From an uncultured Flavobacteriales bacterium (GTDB taxonomy: Bacteria > Bacteroidota > Bacteroidia > Flavobacteriales > Crocinitomicaceae), in contig CAMPIU010000106.1 of assembly GCA_946886545.1 (NCBI GenBank), positions 1 to 8,586 of the forward strand: a stretch of 8,586 nt of DNA. The letters are read 5' to 3'. Every line of letters starts with the position of its first letter. Position 1 is the stretch's first letter. The notes under the pieces are model-generated. The model saw only the letters and a list, made by a program, of their open reading frames with translations. It was not told the origin of the DNA and did not search any database. Position numbers and translations under genes: made by a program. Shown in pieces: positions 1 to 6,278 of the stretch.

Positions 1-1504
1 TGTCGCCCGTGATTACTTTTACTTTAATTCCGGCATCATAAATTTTCTGAAACACCTGTTGAATGCCTTTTTTAGGAGGGTCGTAAAAGACAATAAATCC
101 CAAAAACTCAAAAGGAAAGTCCTGTTGTTCTTCCGGGAAATCATCTCCTTTAAAAGGAGACTTAGCAACACCCAACACCCGGTAACCTTGCTTACCAAAA
201 TCCTGATTTTTTTGATGAAGCATTTCAATTTCCTCCTTTGTAAGGTTTGATACTCCCAAAATAGCTTCCGGTGCCCCTTTGGCTGCAATAATCCGCTCAC
301 CTGAATGATTTTCAAAAAGATGGGTCATCATTGGCGGTTTGCCTCCTAAGGGATATTCATGGATCATCCGGAAATCTTTCCGCTGATCATTGGTCTGGGT
401 TTGCTGGTATACGTGATGAATTGTTATCTCCATCGGATCAAACGGAACGGGTTCACTGCTCCACATAGCAAATCGGATGAGTTCTGATAATTCGGGAGCC
501 GCAAAATGTGTCTCATCAAAAACCTGATTGGAATTGTAATCATAAAGTGCTTTCAGGTGCATGGAATTTTCTGTAATGGTTCCGGTTTTATCGGTACAAA
601 TTACGGTAGTGCTTCCCAATGTTTCTACCACACTGCTTCGCTTGATGATGATGCCTTCCTGCATTAGTTTCCATGCTCCCAAAGCCATAAAAGTGGTAAA
701 AGCAACCGGTATTTCTTCCGGCAAAATAGACATTGCCAAAGTCAATCCGGCCAATAAACTTTGTATGATATCCCCCGATTTCCAAAAGCTATACACCCAA
801 ACCAACAGAAAAACGGCGACACCTATAATCGCCATCCATTTCACGAACCTGGTAATCTGAGTATGCAGGGGTGATTGCTCCTCTTTGATATTTTGAATGG
901 ATTCTCCGATTTTACCCAACTTCGTTTCGCTACCGATCTTTCCCACCTTGAAGACCGCCAAACCCGAAACGACCAATGTTCCGCTATACACTTCCCTATC
1001 TAGAGTTTCCCGGCTCTTAAAGACCGAATAGCTTTCTCCGGTAAGCGACGATTCGTTGACTGAAAAATCGTTGCTGTGCAGAATTTCACCGTCGGCGTTA
1101 ATCATTTTTCCCTCTTCTACAATGCACAAATCACCCACAGCAATTTCCCGGGTGGGAATTTGAATAACTTTTGAATTCCGGATAACCGTGCTCAAGGGCT
1201 CGTTCAGCTTTTCGAGGGCTTCCAATGCCTTTTTACTACGGCTGTCCTGATAGAAAGAAATTCCGGAAACAGCTATAATTGCTCCAGACATAAATACCGC
1301 TTCCGAATAATTCCCCACGATCACATAAATAATCGCCACGGCAATGAGCAAAAGTAACATGGGCTCTTTCAGGATGTCCAATAACATGCTGAACCAAGTA
1401 GCTTTTTTGATACTATTTGCCTGATTGTAACCGAATTTATCTCGGGAGATTTTGAGTTCTTCTTCTGAAAGTCCTACTAAATCTTGTGGTATATTATATG
1501 GCAC
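1..1504 (-). CDS. Cation-translocating P-type ATPase (P2/Ca2+-ATPase-like), 3' end outside window
   Basis: An inner-membrane pump that would couple ATP hydrolysis to cation transport. The 501 residues present cover a cytosolic N-terminus (LSEEELKISRDKFGYN), membrane segments M1/M2 (about 46-85), the actuator domain with TGES (155-158), M3/M4 (about 222-276) with PEEIP at 262-266, the phosphorylation motif DKTGT with aspartate 305, an EPVPFDPME motif near 351, KGAPE (409-413), DPPKKG (475-480) and TGD (499-501) at the very edge. Family members are usually 830-900 residues, so the rest of the P domain and M5-M10 lie outside. The start is GTG at 1504-1502: an in-frame TAA sits only three codons upstream and the next in-frame ATG is near residue 39. 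The acidic residue in the M4 motif and EPFDPME resemble Ca2+-type pumps rather than heavy-metal (CPx) pumps, but the ion is not proven. It is a separate unit from the GNAT gene, 221 bp upstream. Confidence 0.93.
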   Translation of the reverse strand, partial: MPYNIPQDLVGLSEEELKISRDKFGYNQANSIKKATWFSMLLDILKEPMLLLLIAVAIIYVIVGNYSEAVFMSGAIIAVSGISFYQDSRSKKALEALEKLNEPLSTVIRNSKVIQIPTREIAVGDLCIVEEGKMINADGEILHSNDFSVNESSLTGESYSVFKSRETLDREVYSGTLVVSGLAVFKVGKIGSETKLGKIGESIQNIKEEQSPLHTQITRFVKWMAIIGVAVFLLVWVYSFWKSGDIIQSLLAGLTLAMSILPEEIPVAFTTFMALGAWKLMQEGIIIKRSSVVETLGSTTVICTDKTGTITENSMHLKALYDYNSNQVFDETHFAAPELSELIRFAMWSSEPVPFDPMEITIHHVYQQTQTNDQRKDFRMIHEYPLGGKPPMMTHLFENHSGERIIAAKGAPEAILGVSNLTKEEIEMLHQKNQDFGKQGYRVLGVAKSPFKGDDFPEEQQDFPFEFLGFIVFYDPPKKGIQQVFQKIYDAGIKVKVITGD

Positions 1505-1519
1505 TGAATTTTACTGTTG

Positions 1520-1548
1520 AAGTTATCATGTTGTCATAGGTTTGTCAA
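1520..1548 (-). promoter_or_regulatory. Candidate promoter of the P-type ATPase gene
   Basis: On the minus strand TTGACA (1548-1543), overlapping a TTTGACA, is followed after 17 bp by TAACTT (1525-1520). The same bases fit the Bacteroidota pattern partly: TTTG, about 20 bp, then TAACTTCA, which matches TAnnTT. The downstream box ends only 15 nt before the GTG start, so the message would have a leader of under about 10 nt. The upstream box is perfect and the downstream one weak, so this is an inference from pattern and position. Confidence 0.35.
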
Positions 1549-1552
1549 ACAA

Positions 1553-1586
1553 CTTTTGAAAGCAGGGATTGTTTTACTTTCAAAAG
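1553..1586. repeat. Inverted repeat upstream of the ATPase promoter (operator or weak terminator)
   Basis: Perfect 10-bp arms, CTTTTGAAAG (1553-1562) and CTTTCAAAAG (1577-1586), flank a 14-nt spacer. It lies just upstream of the TTGACA box at 1543-1548 and about 140 bp past the GNAT stop codon. Only a weak T-rich tail follows on the minus strand (TTGTTTG) and the stem is AT-rich, so it is a poor intrinsic terminator. A regulator-binding site for the ATPase promoter is equally plausible. Which of the two it is cannot be decided from sequence. Confidence 0.45.
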
Positions 1587-1725
1587 AGCGTTTCTCCTAA
1601 GATAAAACTTTCTCTTTAAAAACTTATCGTTTCGCTGAAGTAAGGTTTGGTATGGTAAATTGTTACCACTCATCTTTGGTAAAAACCAGGTTTTCAATAT
1701 AATTCCATTGCTAAAGAACCGTTGT

Positions 1726-2244
1726 TTATTTCCTCCAATTTTCTCGTCTGATTGAATAGATCAATTCGTCTAGTAATTCGCCATTTTTCACCAATACTTT
1801 TTCAAATTTTCCTTCAAGAATGAAACCATTCTTCTCTAAAACTCTTTGTGAAGCAATATTAGTACCAAATGGACGAGCGAATACCCTGTCAATCTCATAG
1901 GTCTCAAAAGCAAAATTCACCATTTCTTTAATTGCGTCACTTATAATTCCTAATCCCCAAAAAGGCTCTGCCAGCCAATAACCAAGTTCCGCGTTTCTTT
2001 TATGTATGTCGTCTTGCGGGTGTATTCCGATTCCACCTACAGATTGTCCATCTACGTCAATCGCAAACACATGTGTCGGGTCGTCTTTTGTTGCAAAATC
2101 TATAAATGCCTTTCCTTTTTCTTCTGTATATGGAAAAGGAAATTTATCAGTCATATTTTTTGCTACATCCCAATTATTAGCATATTTGACCAAGTTATTT
2201 AAATCCTCTTTTCTCCAAGGTCTTAACATGTATTTTTGTTTCAT
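1726..2244 (-). CDS. GNAT family N-acetyltransferase, RimJ/RimL-like
   Basis: A cytosolic acetyl-CoA-dependent acetyltransferase of 172 residues, the normal length for a single-domain GNAT. It shows the family order: LRPWRKEDL near the N-terminus (7-15), the beta4 strand GIGIHP (71-76), AELGYWLAEPFWGLGIISDAI (85-105) carrying the acetyl-CoA pyrophosphate-binding loop in the form WGLGI, and the typical C-terminal block NIASQRVLEKNGFILEG (129-145). RimJ/RimL relatives acetylate ribosomal-protein N-termini, but many paralogues act on other amines, so the substrate here is unknown. The start at 2244 is supported by AGGA six bases upstream. It lies 30 bp after the preceding hypothetical gene and is probably co-transcribed with it. 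No convincing terminator directly follows. Confidence 0.93.
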   Translation of the reverse strand: MKQKYMLRPWRKEDLNNLVKYANNWDVAKNMTDKFPFPYTEEKGKAFIDFATKDDPTHVFAIDVDGQSVGGIGIHPQDDIHKRNAELGYWLAEPFWGLGIISDAIKEMVNFAFETYEIDRVFARPFGTNIASQRVLEKNGFILEGKFEKVLVKNGELLDELIYSIRRENWRK

Positions 2245-2250
2245 TCTAAT

Positions 2251-2262
2251 TCCTATCCTCCT
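2251..2262 (-). promoter_or_regulatory. Purine-rich ribosome-binding site of the GNAT gene
   Basis: The minus strand carries AGGAGG (2262-2257) followed by a second AGGA (2254-2251), 12 and 6 bases before the ATG at 2244. A Shine-Dalgarno this clear is uncommon in Bacteroidota and absent in front of the other genes here. It supports M1 over the internal ATG at codon 6. Confidence 0.5.
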
Positions 2263-2274
2263 ATTTTAATAAAT

Positions 2275-2850
2275 CTATGGAATAAATTTCTTTAAGATGT
2301 CGTCCATTTCCGGCATTTCAGTAAGTTGAGCATTTAATTTTCCCTCCATTTCGGTAAATGTCGCATTACCGTTAAGGACTTTGGATGCATACTCATAAGG
2401 ATAAAGTGATAATACTACTCCGTTCTTGTCGTATTTTAAGGTCATTCCTCTCAATGGATAATCAGGTTCGGAATCTTTGAAAAGCTTAAAACCATATTTA
2501 TTAATCAGGAAGTCACTAAATGAATACGCCAGGAACAAGGTTGCTTCTTTTTCTCCAAGTTGAAAAGCCTTACAATACATAACAAACCCAAATCCATCCT
2601 GGTCTAACTGGTCCAGATTAATTGGATGATTGATCGGGCTTTCAATTTTTCTTTCAATTTTGTTGTCGATCAAATAACTTTCAATCATTTTAAAACAACC
2701 ATCTAACATTCCGGCATCAATTTTATCCTCAGTGTATCTTTTATCGAAATACTCAGTCGTATAGATTCCTCCTAAATCTGAACCTTCATTTTTAGTTTCA
2801 GATTTGTTTTCCTCTTTTTTTGTCGAAAATAGTTTTTTGAAAAAATTCAT
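2275..2850 (-). CDS. Conserved-type hypothetical protein, weakly DUF3806-like
   Basis: A 191-residue protein I do not firmly recognise. It opens with a short basic segment (MNFFKKLFSTKK) and a charged linker to about residue 25, with no signal peptide cleavage site and no membrane helix. The rest looks like one soluble alpha/beta domain. The stretch 104-160 (TLFLAYSFSDFLINKYGFKLF, then GMTLKYDKNGVVLSLYPYEYASKVLNG) resembles the DUF3806 layout: a helix, a strand pair with an exposed tyrosine, then a VLSLYPY strand leading into a helix. That resemblance is from memory and weak. It is the first gene of a probable pair with the GNAT gene 30 bp downstream, behind the promoter at 2918-2947. Being in one unit with GNAT does not by itself indicate a shared job. 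Confidence 0.8.
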   Translation of the reverse strand: MNFFKKLFSTKKEENKSETKNEGSDLGGIYTTEYFDKRYTEDKIDAGMLDGCFKMIESYLIDNKIERKIESPINHPINLDQLDQDGFGFVMYCKAFQLGEKEATLFLAYSFSDFLINKYGFKLFKDSEPDYPLRGMTLKYDKNGVVLSLYPYEYASKVLNGNATFTEMEGKLNAQLTEMPEMDDILKKFIP

Positions 2851-2917
2851 ATGATTTGGTTTTAGGTGTTATTTCAGTTAACGGTTTGTGCCTTATTGCT
2901 TGTATTTTTCATTCATG

Positions 2918-2947
2918 TAAAAATAACATTTTTTAAAGCCGGACAAA
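2918..2947 (-). promoter_or_regulatory. Candidate Bacteroidota-type promoter for the hypothetical-GNAT pair
   Basis: On the minus strand TTTG (2947-2944), an 18-bp spacer, then TATTTTTA (2925-2918), which matches seven of eight positions of TAnnTTTG. Transcription would start near 2911, giving a leader of about 60 nt to the ATG at 2850. It lies just downstream of the terminator at 2973-3008, the expected place for a new unit to begin. Confidence 0.5.
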
Positions 2948-2972
2948 TCGACTCTTTTAAAACAGTCAAACA

Positions 2973-3008
2973 AAAAGCGATCCTCCGCCGTGGCAGAAAA
3001 TCGCTTTT
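2973..3008 (-). terminator. Intrinsic terminator of the SIMPL gene
   Basis: AAAAGCGAT (2973-2981) pairs perfectly over 9 bp with ATCGCTTTT (3000-3008), and an inner GC-rich part (TCCGCC against GGCAGA, one mismatch) extends the hairpin. Read on the minus strand it ends in a T run, and it sits 58 bp past the SIMPL stop codon. The A/T flanks on both sides would let it work in either direction. It closely resembles the hairpin at 5763-5801. Confidence 0.75.
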
Positions 3009-3065
3009 CATATTTCTTCTATTGATCCACTTCCATGGATTGTTATCGTCAGCCGCGGTTGACTC

Positions 3066-3782
3066 TTACTCAATAAACCAAACCACTGTCACGGTTTCCT
3101 GTAGTTCTACTTCCTGAGGGGCAAAACTGAGATTCGCACCATCAGACATTTCAGCACTAGCGAACAGGCGCATGTCAGACTTGTAATACATTGGTCCGGG
3201 GGCTTCACCGCTTCCGTAAAGGATCGCTTTTACGGAAGTCATTTTCACTCCTGCAGCTGTTGTTAAATTGGTGGCTTTCTTGCGTGCATCGGCAACCGCT
3301 TTCGTCTGTAGGTCTGCTTCGGTTTTATCGCGCAATGCATCGGAAAGATAAAAATGGATATTGAAATCAACCGGATCTTTTGCTTCTGAAAAACGCGCCA
3401 CGATCTTCTGTAAAGTCGACTGGTTATACCCGAATTTCACTGTCAGGTTCTGAGAAACCACATAACCGCTGTCAATTGCTCCGTTCTGGCGATAAACCCT
3501 GTTTTTCGATGCAGAGAAATGGGTTGTCTTCACATCCGATTCCTGGAAACCAAGCTGCTTGAGGATCTTTATATAGTACTGAGTCAGATCACCGACCGCT
3601 TTGGTAGCGTCTGCCATGTTCATTTTGATTGATGACACATGAAGGTTCAGCTCCGTCATGTCAGGAACAATGGAAACTTTAGAAGTTCCGTTTACCGTAA
3701 CTGTGGATTTTGAAGTCTGCGGGTCTGTCTGCCCGAATAGGGTTCCTGATACAAGAACTACTAAAAAAAGAAGCTTTTTCAT
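3066..3782 (-). CDS. Secreted SIMPL (DUF541) domain protein
   Basis: A 238-residue exported protein of the SIMPL/DUF541 family (YggE and BP26 relatives), which act in the periplasm or at the surface and have been linked to stress tolerance; no enzymatic activity is established. MKKLLFLVVLVSGTLFGQ is a clear signal peptide with likely cleavage near residues 17-18. There is no lipobox cysteine, so it should be soluble rather than a lipoprotein. Family blocks follow: VTVNGTSKVSIVPD (28-41), VKTTHFSASKNRVYR (84-98), GYVVSQNLTVKF (106-117), an alanine-rich helix ADARKKATNLTTAAGV (164-179) and the terminal ETVTVVWFIE. Length is normal. It is a single-gene unit with a sigma-54-type promoter upstream (3819-3835) and a terminator downstream, so it may be expressed only under particular conditions. 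Confidence 0.92.
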   Translation of the reverse strand: MKKLLFLVVLVSGTLFGQTDPQTSKSTVTVNGTSKVSIVPDMTELNLHVSSIKMNMADATKAVGDLTQYYIKILKQLGFQESDVKTTHFSASKNRVYRQNGAIDSGYVVSQNLTVKFGYNQSTLQKIVARFSEAKDPVDFNIHFYLSDALRDKTEADLQTKAVADARKKATNLTTAAGVKMTSVKAILYGSGEAPGPMYYKSDMRLFASAEMSDGANLSFAPQEVELQETVTVVWFIE

Positions 3783-3818
3783 GATCGATGTGTTTGTTTA
3801 ATTATGCATGCTGTATGA

Positions 3819-3835
3819 AGCAAGAGTTGTGCCAA
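3819..3835 (-). promoter_or_regulatory. Sigma-54 (RpoN) promoter upstream of the SIMPL gene
   Basis: The minus strand reads TTGGCAC (3835-3829), five bases, then TTGCT (3823-3819). The invariant GG and GC lie exactly 12 bases apart, as in the -24/-12 consensus TGGCACg-N4-TTGCw, with only the G after TGGCAC changed to A. Predicted transcription starts near 3808, giving a 26-nt leader to the ATG at 3782. Motif, spacing, strand and position all agree. It is a prediction that needs an RpoN and a cognate activator encoded elsewhere. Confidence 0.6.
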
Positions 3836-3851
3836 TTCGACTTAAAAATTA

Positions 3852-3880
3852 CAAATAAATCCAGTATGAATCGTACTAAA
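3852..3880 (-). promoter_or_regulatory. Possible second, housekeeping promoter of the SIMPL gene
   Basis: On the minus strand TTTA (3880-3877), 17 bp, then TTTATTTG (3859-3852), one mismatch each from TTTG and TAnnTTTG. The start would be near 3845, upstream of the sigma-54 site, with a leader of about 60 nt. AT-rich DNA makes chance matches common, so this is weak. Confidence 0.22.
3863..3877. repeat. 15-bp palindrome, candidate regulator-binding site
   Basis: AGTATGAATCGTACT pairs at six of seven positions around a central A at 3870 (only T3867/G3873 fails). It is centred about 62 bases upstream of the predicted sigma-54 start and lies in the spacer of the possible housekeeping promoter. 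Its position suits an operator or activator site, although sigma-54 activators usually bind further upstream. Confidence 0.35.
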
Positions 3881-3977
3881 CTCATTTTCAGTCAATGAAG
3901 AAATAAGCAGAAAAGCAATCCACCCGAACACTCCACTAAGGTTTCAAGATGAATCACTTTTTAAGAATTTACTTGTC

Positions 3978-4838
3978 TTAGGAAATAGACGCCTGTACGA
4001 TCTGTTCAATGTTCAATTTTCTCATTGACATAAATGCCTGCGCTGCTTTACCTGCTTTAGCGGGATCACTCATGATTTTTCCAAGCATTGTAGGAATGAT
4101 TTGCCATGACACACCAAATTGATCTTTCAGCCAACCGCACATGCTTTCTTCTCCGCTTTCTGTCAGTTTACTCCAGTAATAATCTATCTCCTCCTGTGTT
4201 TCGCAATAGATTGTAAATGAAACACCTTCCGTAAAAGTAAAGGGGTGTTCTGCAGCACTTTCCATCAGCATCATTTTTTGACCGTCAATTGCAATTTGTG
4301 CATGTTTTACCATACCTTCCTTATCCGGCAATTCATTGGCCCCGTAACGAAGGATTCCATCTACGCCAACTTGTTTGAAAACTGAGGTATAATGGGCGAT
4401 TGCTTCATCTACCCGACCGTATTGTTCGCCAGTAAATGTTAGACAAGGAGTAATTTTCTGTCCCGTATCACTTATTTTTCCCAAAGCCAATTGCCAGGAA
4501 ACACCGAATTTATCAGCAATCCAACCGTATTTTTCACTCCAGGGATAGTTATCTAAAGGCATCAAAATAGTTCCTTCTTTACTGAAGGCATTCCAAATAC
4601 GGTCAAGTTCCTGTTCATTTTCGCAGATATAAAAAAAGGAAATTGAAGAATTGGGCTGATACATTGGTCCTCCATCTAAAAGAACGAATCGGTACCCGGA
4701 CACTTCGATCTCAGTGACCATTGAAGATTGTGCCGTAATTTTTGAGTTTTCAAAAACAGAGCAATACAATTCAGCAGCTTCTTTCGCCCCTGATTTTTCC
4801 GGATCAAACCAAAGACAGGGTGTAATTTGTTTCATCAT
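3978..4838 (-). CDS. Tandem PhnB-like VOC-family protein (two domains)
   Basis: A cytosolic 286-residue protein made of two PhnB-like glyoxalase-fold (VOC) domains, the type often labelled '3-demethylubiquinone-9 3-methyltransferase' in databases although such copies rarely have a demonstrated methyltransferase role. The duplication is visible: ITPCLWFD (5-12) and ITPCLTFTG (129-137) open the two halves, and DKFGVSWQL (109-117) and DQFGVSWQI (239-247) close them. Residues 250-286 form a helical tail (AKAGKAAQAFMSMRKLNIEQIVQA) usual for this group. The substrate is unknown. It starts MM; I took the first ATG, the second at 4835 is equally possible, and no Shine-Dalgarno decides. It follows the AraC gene by 72 bp and has its own likely promoter at 4866-4894. 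No strong terminator is visible between its stop and the SIMPL promoter region. Confidence 0.92.
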   Translation of the reverse strand: MMKQITPCLWFDPEKSGAKEAAELYCSVFENSKITAQSSMVTEIEVSGYRFVLLDGGPMYQPNSSISFFYICENEQELDRIWNAFSKEGTILMPLDNYPWSEKYGWIADKFGVSWQLALGKISDTGQKITPCLTFTGEQYGRVDEAIAHYTSVFKQVGVDGILRYGANELPDKEGMVKHAQIAIDGQKMMLMESAAEHPFTFTEGVSFTIYCETQEEIDYYWSKLTESGEESMCGWLKDQFGVSWQIIPTMLGKIMSDPAKAGKAAQAFMSMRKLNIEQIVQASIS

Positions 4839-4865
4839 CTTGAAATGTTATTTAATTGTTCATAA

Positions 4866-4894
4866 CAAATGTACCGGTGAACATCCTGGAAAAA
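4866..4894 (-). promoter_or_regulatory. Candidate Bacteroidota-type promoter of the VOC gene
   Basis: On the minus strand TACATTTG (4873-4866) is a perfect TAnnTTTG box. TTTT (4894-4891) stands in for the upstream TTTG with a 17-bp spacer. The start would be near 4859, about 20 nt before the ATG. It lies in the 72-bp gap after the AraC stop codon, so the VOC gene could be expressed independently of, or controlled by, the AraC protein. Confidence 0.42.
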
Positions 4895-4910
4895 TAGAAC
4901 AAAACCGACA

Positions 4911-5690
4911 CTATTCCTTTTTATTCTTCAAGCCCTTTTTCAGGTAATCCTTGGGTGTGATTTGAGTAAACTCTCTGAATGAACGGATAAAATGACTTTG
5001 ATCTGCGAAGTCATTGTCATAAGCCACTTCGGAGATTTTATCAAATTGTTTTTCCCGGAGTTGCCCGAATGATTGCTGAAATTGGCAAATTCGTCGATAG
5101 TGGGTTGGGCTTACACCCACATACTTTTTAAAGATCCGTTGAAAAGTTCTTTCATTGAGATTTAATGTTTTAAGCAGTTCAGCTATAATTTCTTTTCCAG
5201 GATTCGTCATCATCCGGTCAGTTGCATATTGAATGATACTGCACGTTTGTTGGTTATGATGAATTTGCTGCAGCAGCAAATTATCAAGCACTTCTATTTT
5301 CCGTGAGGTTTCCATTGCTGCAGCCAGTTGGGTTTTCAGTGCTAAATTTATTTGGGGATTCCAGCTACTGAGATCAAGCGGTTTTTCTGACAATTTATCG
5401 GTAGAAATATTAAATAAACTTGCAAGGACAAAGGGTTTGAAGAAATAGGCGATAATGGTCGTTTGCTCATTCACCTCCCAAATGTCGGATGGAGGTTTAT
5501 TATAAATGGCCAGTTGATCTATCTTTTCATAAGTGGCATCACTTTTTTCCGTTTTACAAAAAAGCAAAGACATGCCATTGGTGAAAACCGGCTGTTTGTT
5601 TGGACCGGACTTAGAGAAACCTTCTATTATCAGAATCGTTCTTACGTATTCTGTCAATTGTTTATGAGGTATTTCATAGCGGTGCTCCAT
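4911..5690 (-). CDS. AraC-family transcriptional regulator
   Basis: A 259-residue DNA-binding regulator. The C-terminal AraC/XylS domain has two helix-turn-helix units: about 164-205 (ELLKTLNLNERTFQRIFKKYVGVSPTHYRR) and 219-250 (ISEVAYDNDFADQSHFIRSFREFTQITPKDYL), the second being the family signature. The N-terminal 150 residues are a presumed sensing domain of the type found in DUF6597-like regulators; its ligand is unknown. The frame stays open back to an ATG at 5825, but that version adds 45 residues encoded by the terminator hairpin at 5763-5801, so I chose the ATG at 5690 (MEHRYEIPHKQLTEYV), which has AGG directly upstream. A weak promoter (TTGCAC 5730-5725, TATTAG 5706-5701) would give almost no leader. 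Its place before the VOC gene suggests, without proof, that it regulates that gene or itself. Confidence 0.9.
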   Translation of the reverse strand: MEHRYEIPHKQLTEYVRTILIIEGFSKSGPNKQPVFTNGMSLLFCKTEKSDATYEKIDQLAIYNKPPSDIWEVNEQTTIIAYFFKPFVLASLFNISTDKLSEKPLDLSSWNPQINLALKTQLAAAMETSRKIEVLDNLLLQQIHHNQQTCSIIQYATDRMMTNPGKEIIAELLKTLNLNERTFQRIFKKYVGVSPTHYRRICQFQQSFGQLREKQFDKISEVAYDNDFADQSHFIRSFREFTQITPKDYLKKGLKNKKE

Positions 5691-5762
5691 CCTGTTTTCA
5701 CTAATAATCTTGCTATTAAATGTAGTGCAAAAACTTTTAAGAGCTTTTGATTTATGAAAACA

Positions 5763-5801
5763 AAAAAGCGATCCGTCCGCTGTGCGGAAAAATCGCTTTT
5801 T
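5763..5801 (-). terminator. Intrinsic terminator of the two-gene hypothetical unit
   Basis: AAAAAGCGAT (5763-5772) pairs over 10 bp with ATCGCTTTTT (5792-5801), and an inner stem TCCGC/GCGGA (5776-5780, 5784-5788) closes on a TGT loop. A T run follows on the minus strand. It lies 60 bp past the stop codon of the 127-residue gene and before the AraC start. Outer stem and inner sequence closely match the hairpin at 2973-3008. Confidence 0.8.
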
Positions 5802-5860
5802 AACTATAAATTCCGTAATTATCAATTATCAAGGGGCTCCCACTTAATAATTGATACTTG

Positions 5861-6244
5861 CTAATTATTTTCCAAACGTCTCAGTTCCCACTTCTCCAAA
5901 TCCTCTTCCGGGTAATCCCCCAATGTATTCCAGATCTCCACACGCTCAATGATCCCGTTTTTGAAATGAACGGATGTTTCTGCCCGGATATTCAGTTCCT
6001 CATTGATTAATTCAAATTTGGACAGTTCCGGTTCCGATTCACCAAAAGTTTCATGTAATTGAGCATCAGTCAACCAAAATTCCTTAGCAGGTTTTCTATA
6101 TTCAATAAAAATAAGAAGTCCGGAATCCGTATGTTCATATTCTACTTCCTCCAGGTGTTCCAGCTGTTTGGTAATTTGCTCTTCGTACTTTTCCCCTTGC
6201 AGGGTTGTCGTAATGATATCTAATGTGAGTTTTGATTCTATCAT
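5861..6244 (-). CDS. Small acidic hypothetical protein
   Basis: A 127-residue protein I do not recognise. It is strongly acidic (about 31 Asp/Glu against 13 Lys/Arg), with no signal peptide, membrane helix or cysteine motif, so it should be soluble and cytosolic. The pattern suggests an amphipathic helix at about 18-36, strands around 42-50 (GLLIFIEYR) and 88-106 (AETSVHFKNGIIERVEIWN), and an acidic end (YPEEDLEKWELRRLE). M1 at 6244 is the only ATG and no Shine-Dalgarno is seen. It follows the 108-residue gene by 34 bp and precedes a terminator, so the two form one unit. Small acidic pairs include immunity proteins and binding partners, but nothing in the sequence shows that here. Confidence 0.75.
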   Translation of the reverse strand: MIESKLTLDIITTTLQGEKYEEQITKQLEHLEEVEYEHTDSGLLIFIEYRKPAKEFWLTDAQLHETFGESEPELSKFELINEELNIRAETSVHFKNGIIERVEIWNTLGDYPEEDLEKWELRRLENN

Positions 6245-6278
6245 GTATTTGCTTTATTTCTAAATGCAGGACCGCACT

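Noticed and set aside
561..860. Plus-strand frame of 99 codons opposite the ATPase gene.
   Set aside because: It is antisense to the conserved DKTGT and M4 region of the ATPase, which explains its openness, and it has no recognisable motif.
1545..1673. A 42-codon minus-strand frame (MSGNNLPYQTLLQRN...), rich in Lys and Arg, in the gap before the ATPase gene.
   Set aside because: It has no ribosome-binding site or clear promoter, spans the inverted repeat, and its stop codon overlaps the ATPase -35 box. A frame this short is expected by chance.
2866..3117. Plus-strand frame of 83 codons starting with a hydrophobic stretch that looks like a signal peptide.
   Set aside because: It runs through the promoter at 2918-2947 and the terminator at 2973-3008 and overlaps the SIMPL gene end in antisense. 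The hydrophobicity comes from T-rich DNA.
3783..3977. Search for a terminator after the VOC gene.
   Set aside because: Only loose, AT-rich pairings are present and no stem with a T run. Readthrough toward the SIMPL gene is possible, so no terminator is called.
4714..4947. Plus-strand frame of 77 codons across the AraC-VOC gap.
   Set aside because: It overlaps both well-supported genes and the VOC promoter in antisense, and its protein has no domain-like composition.
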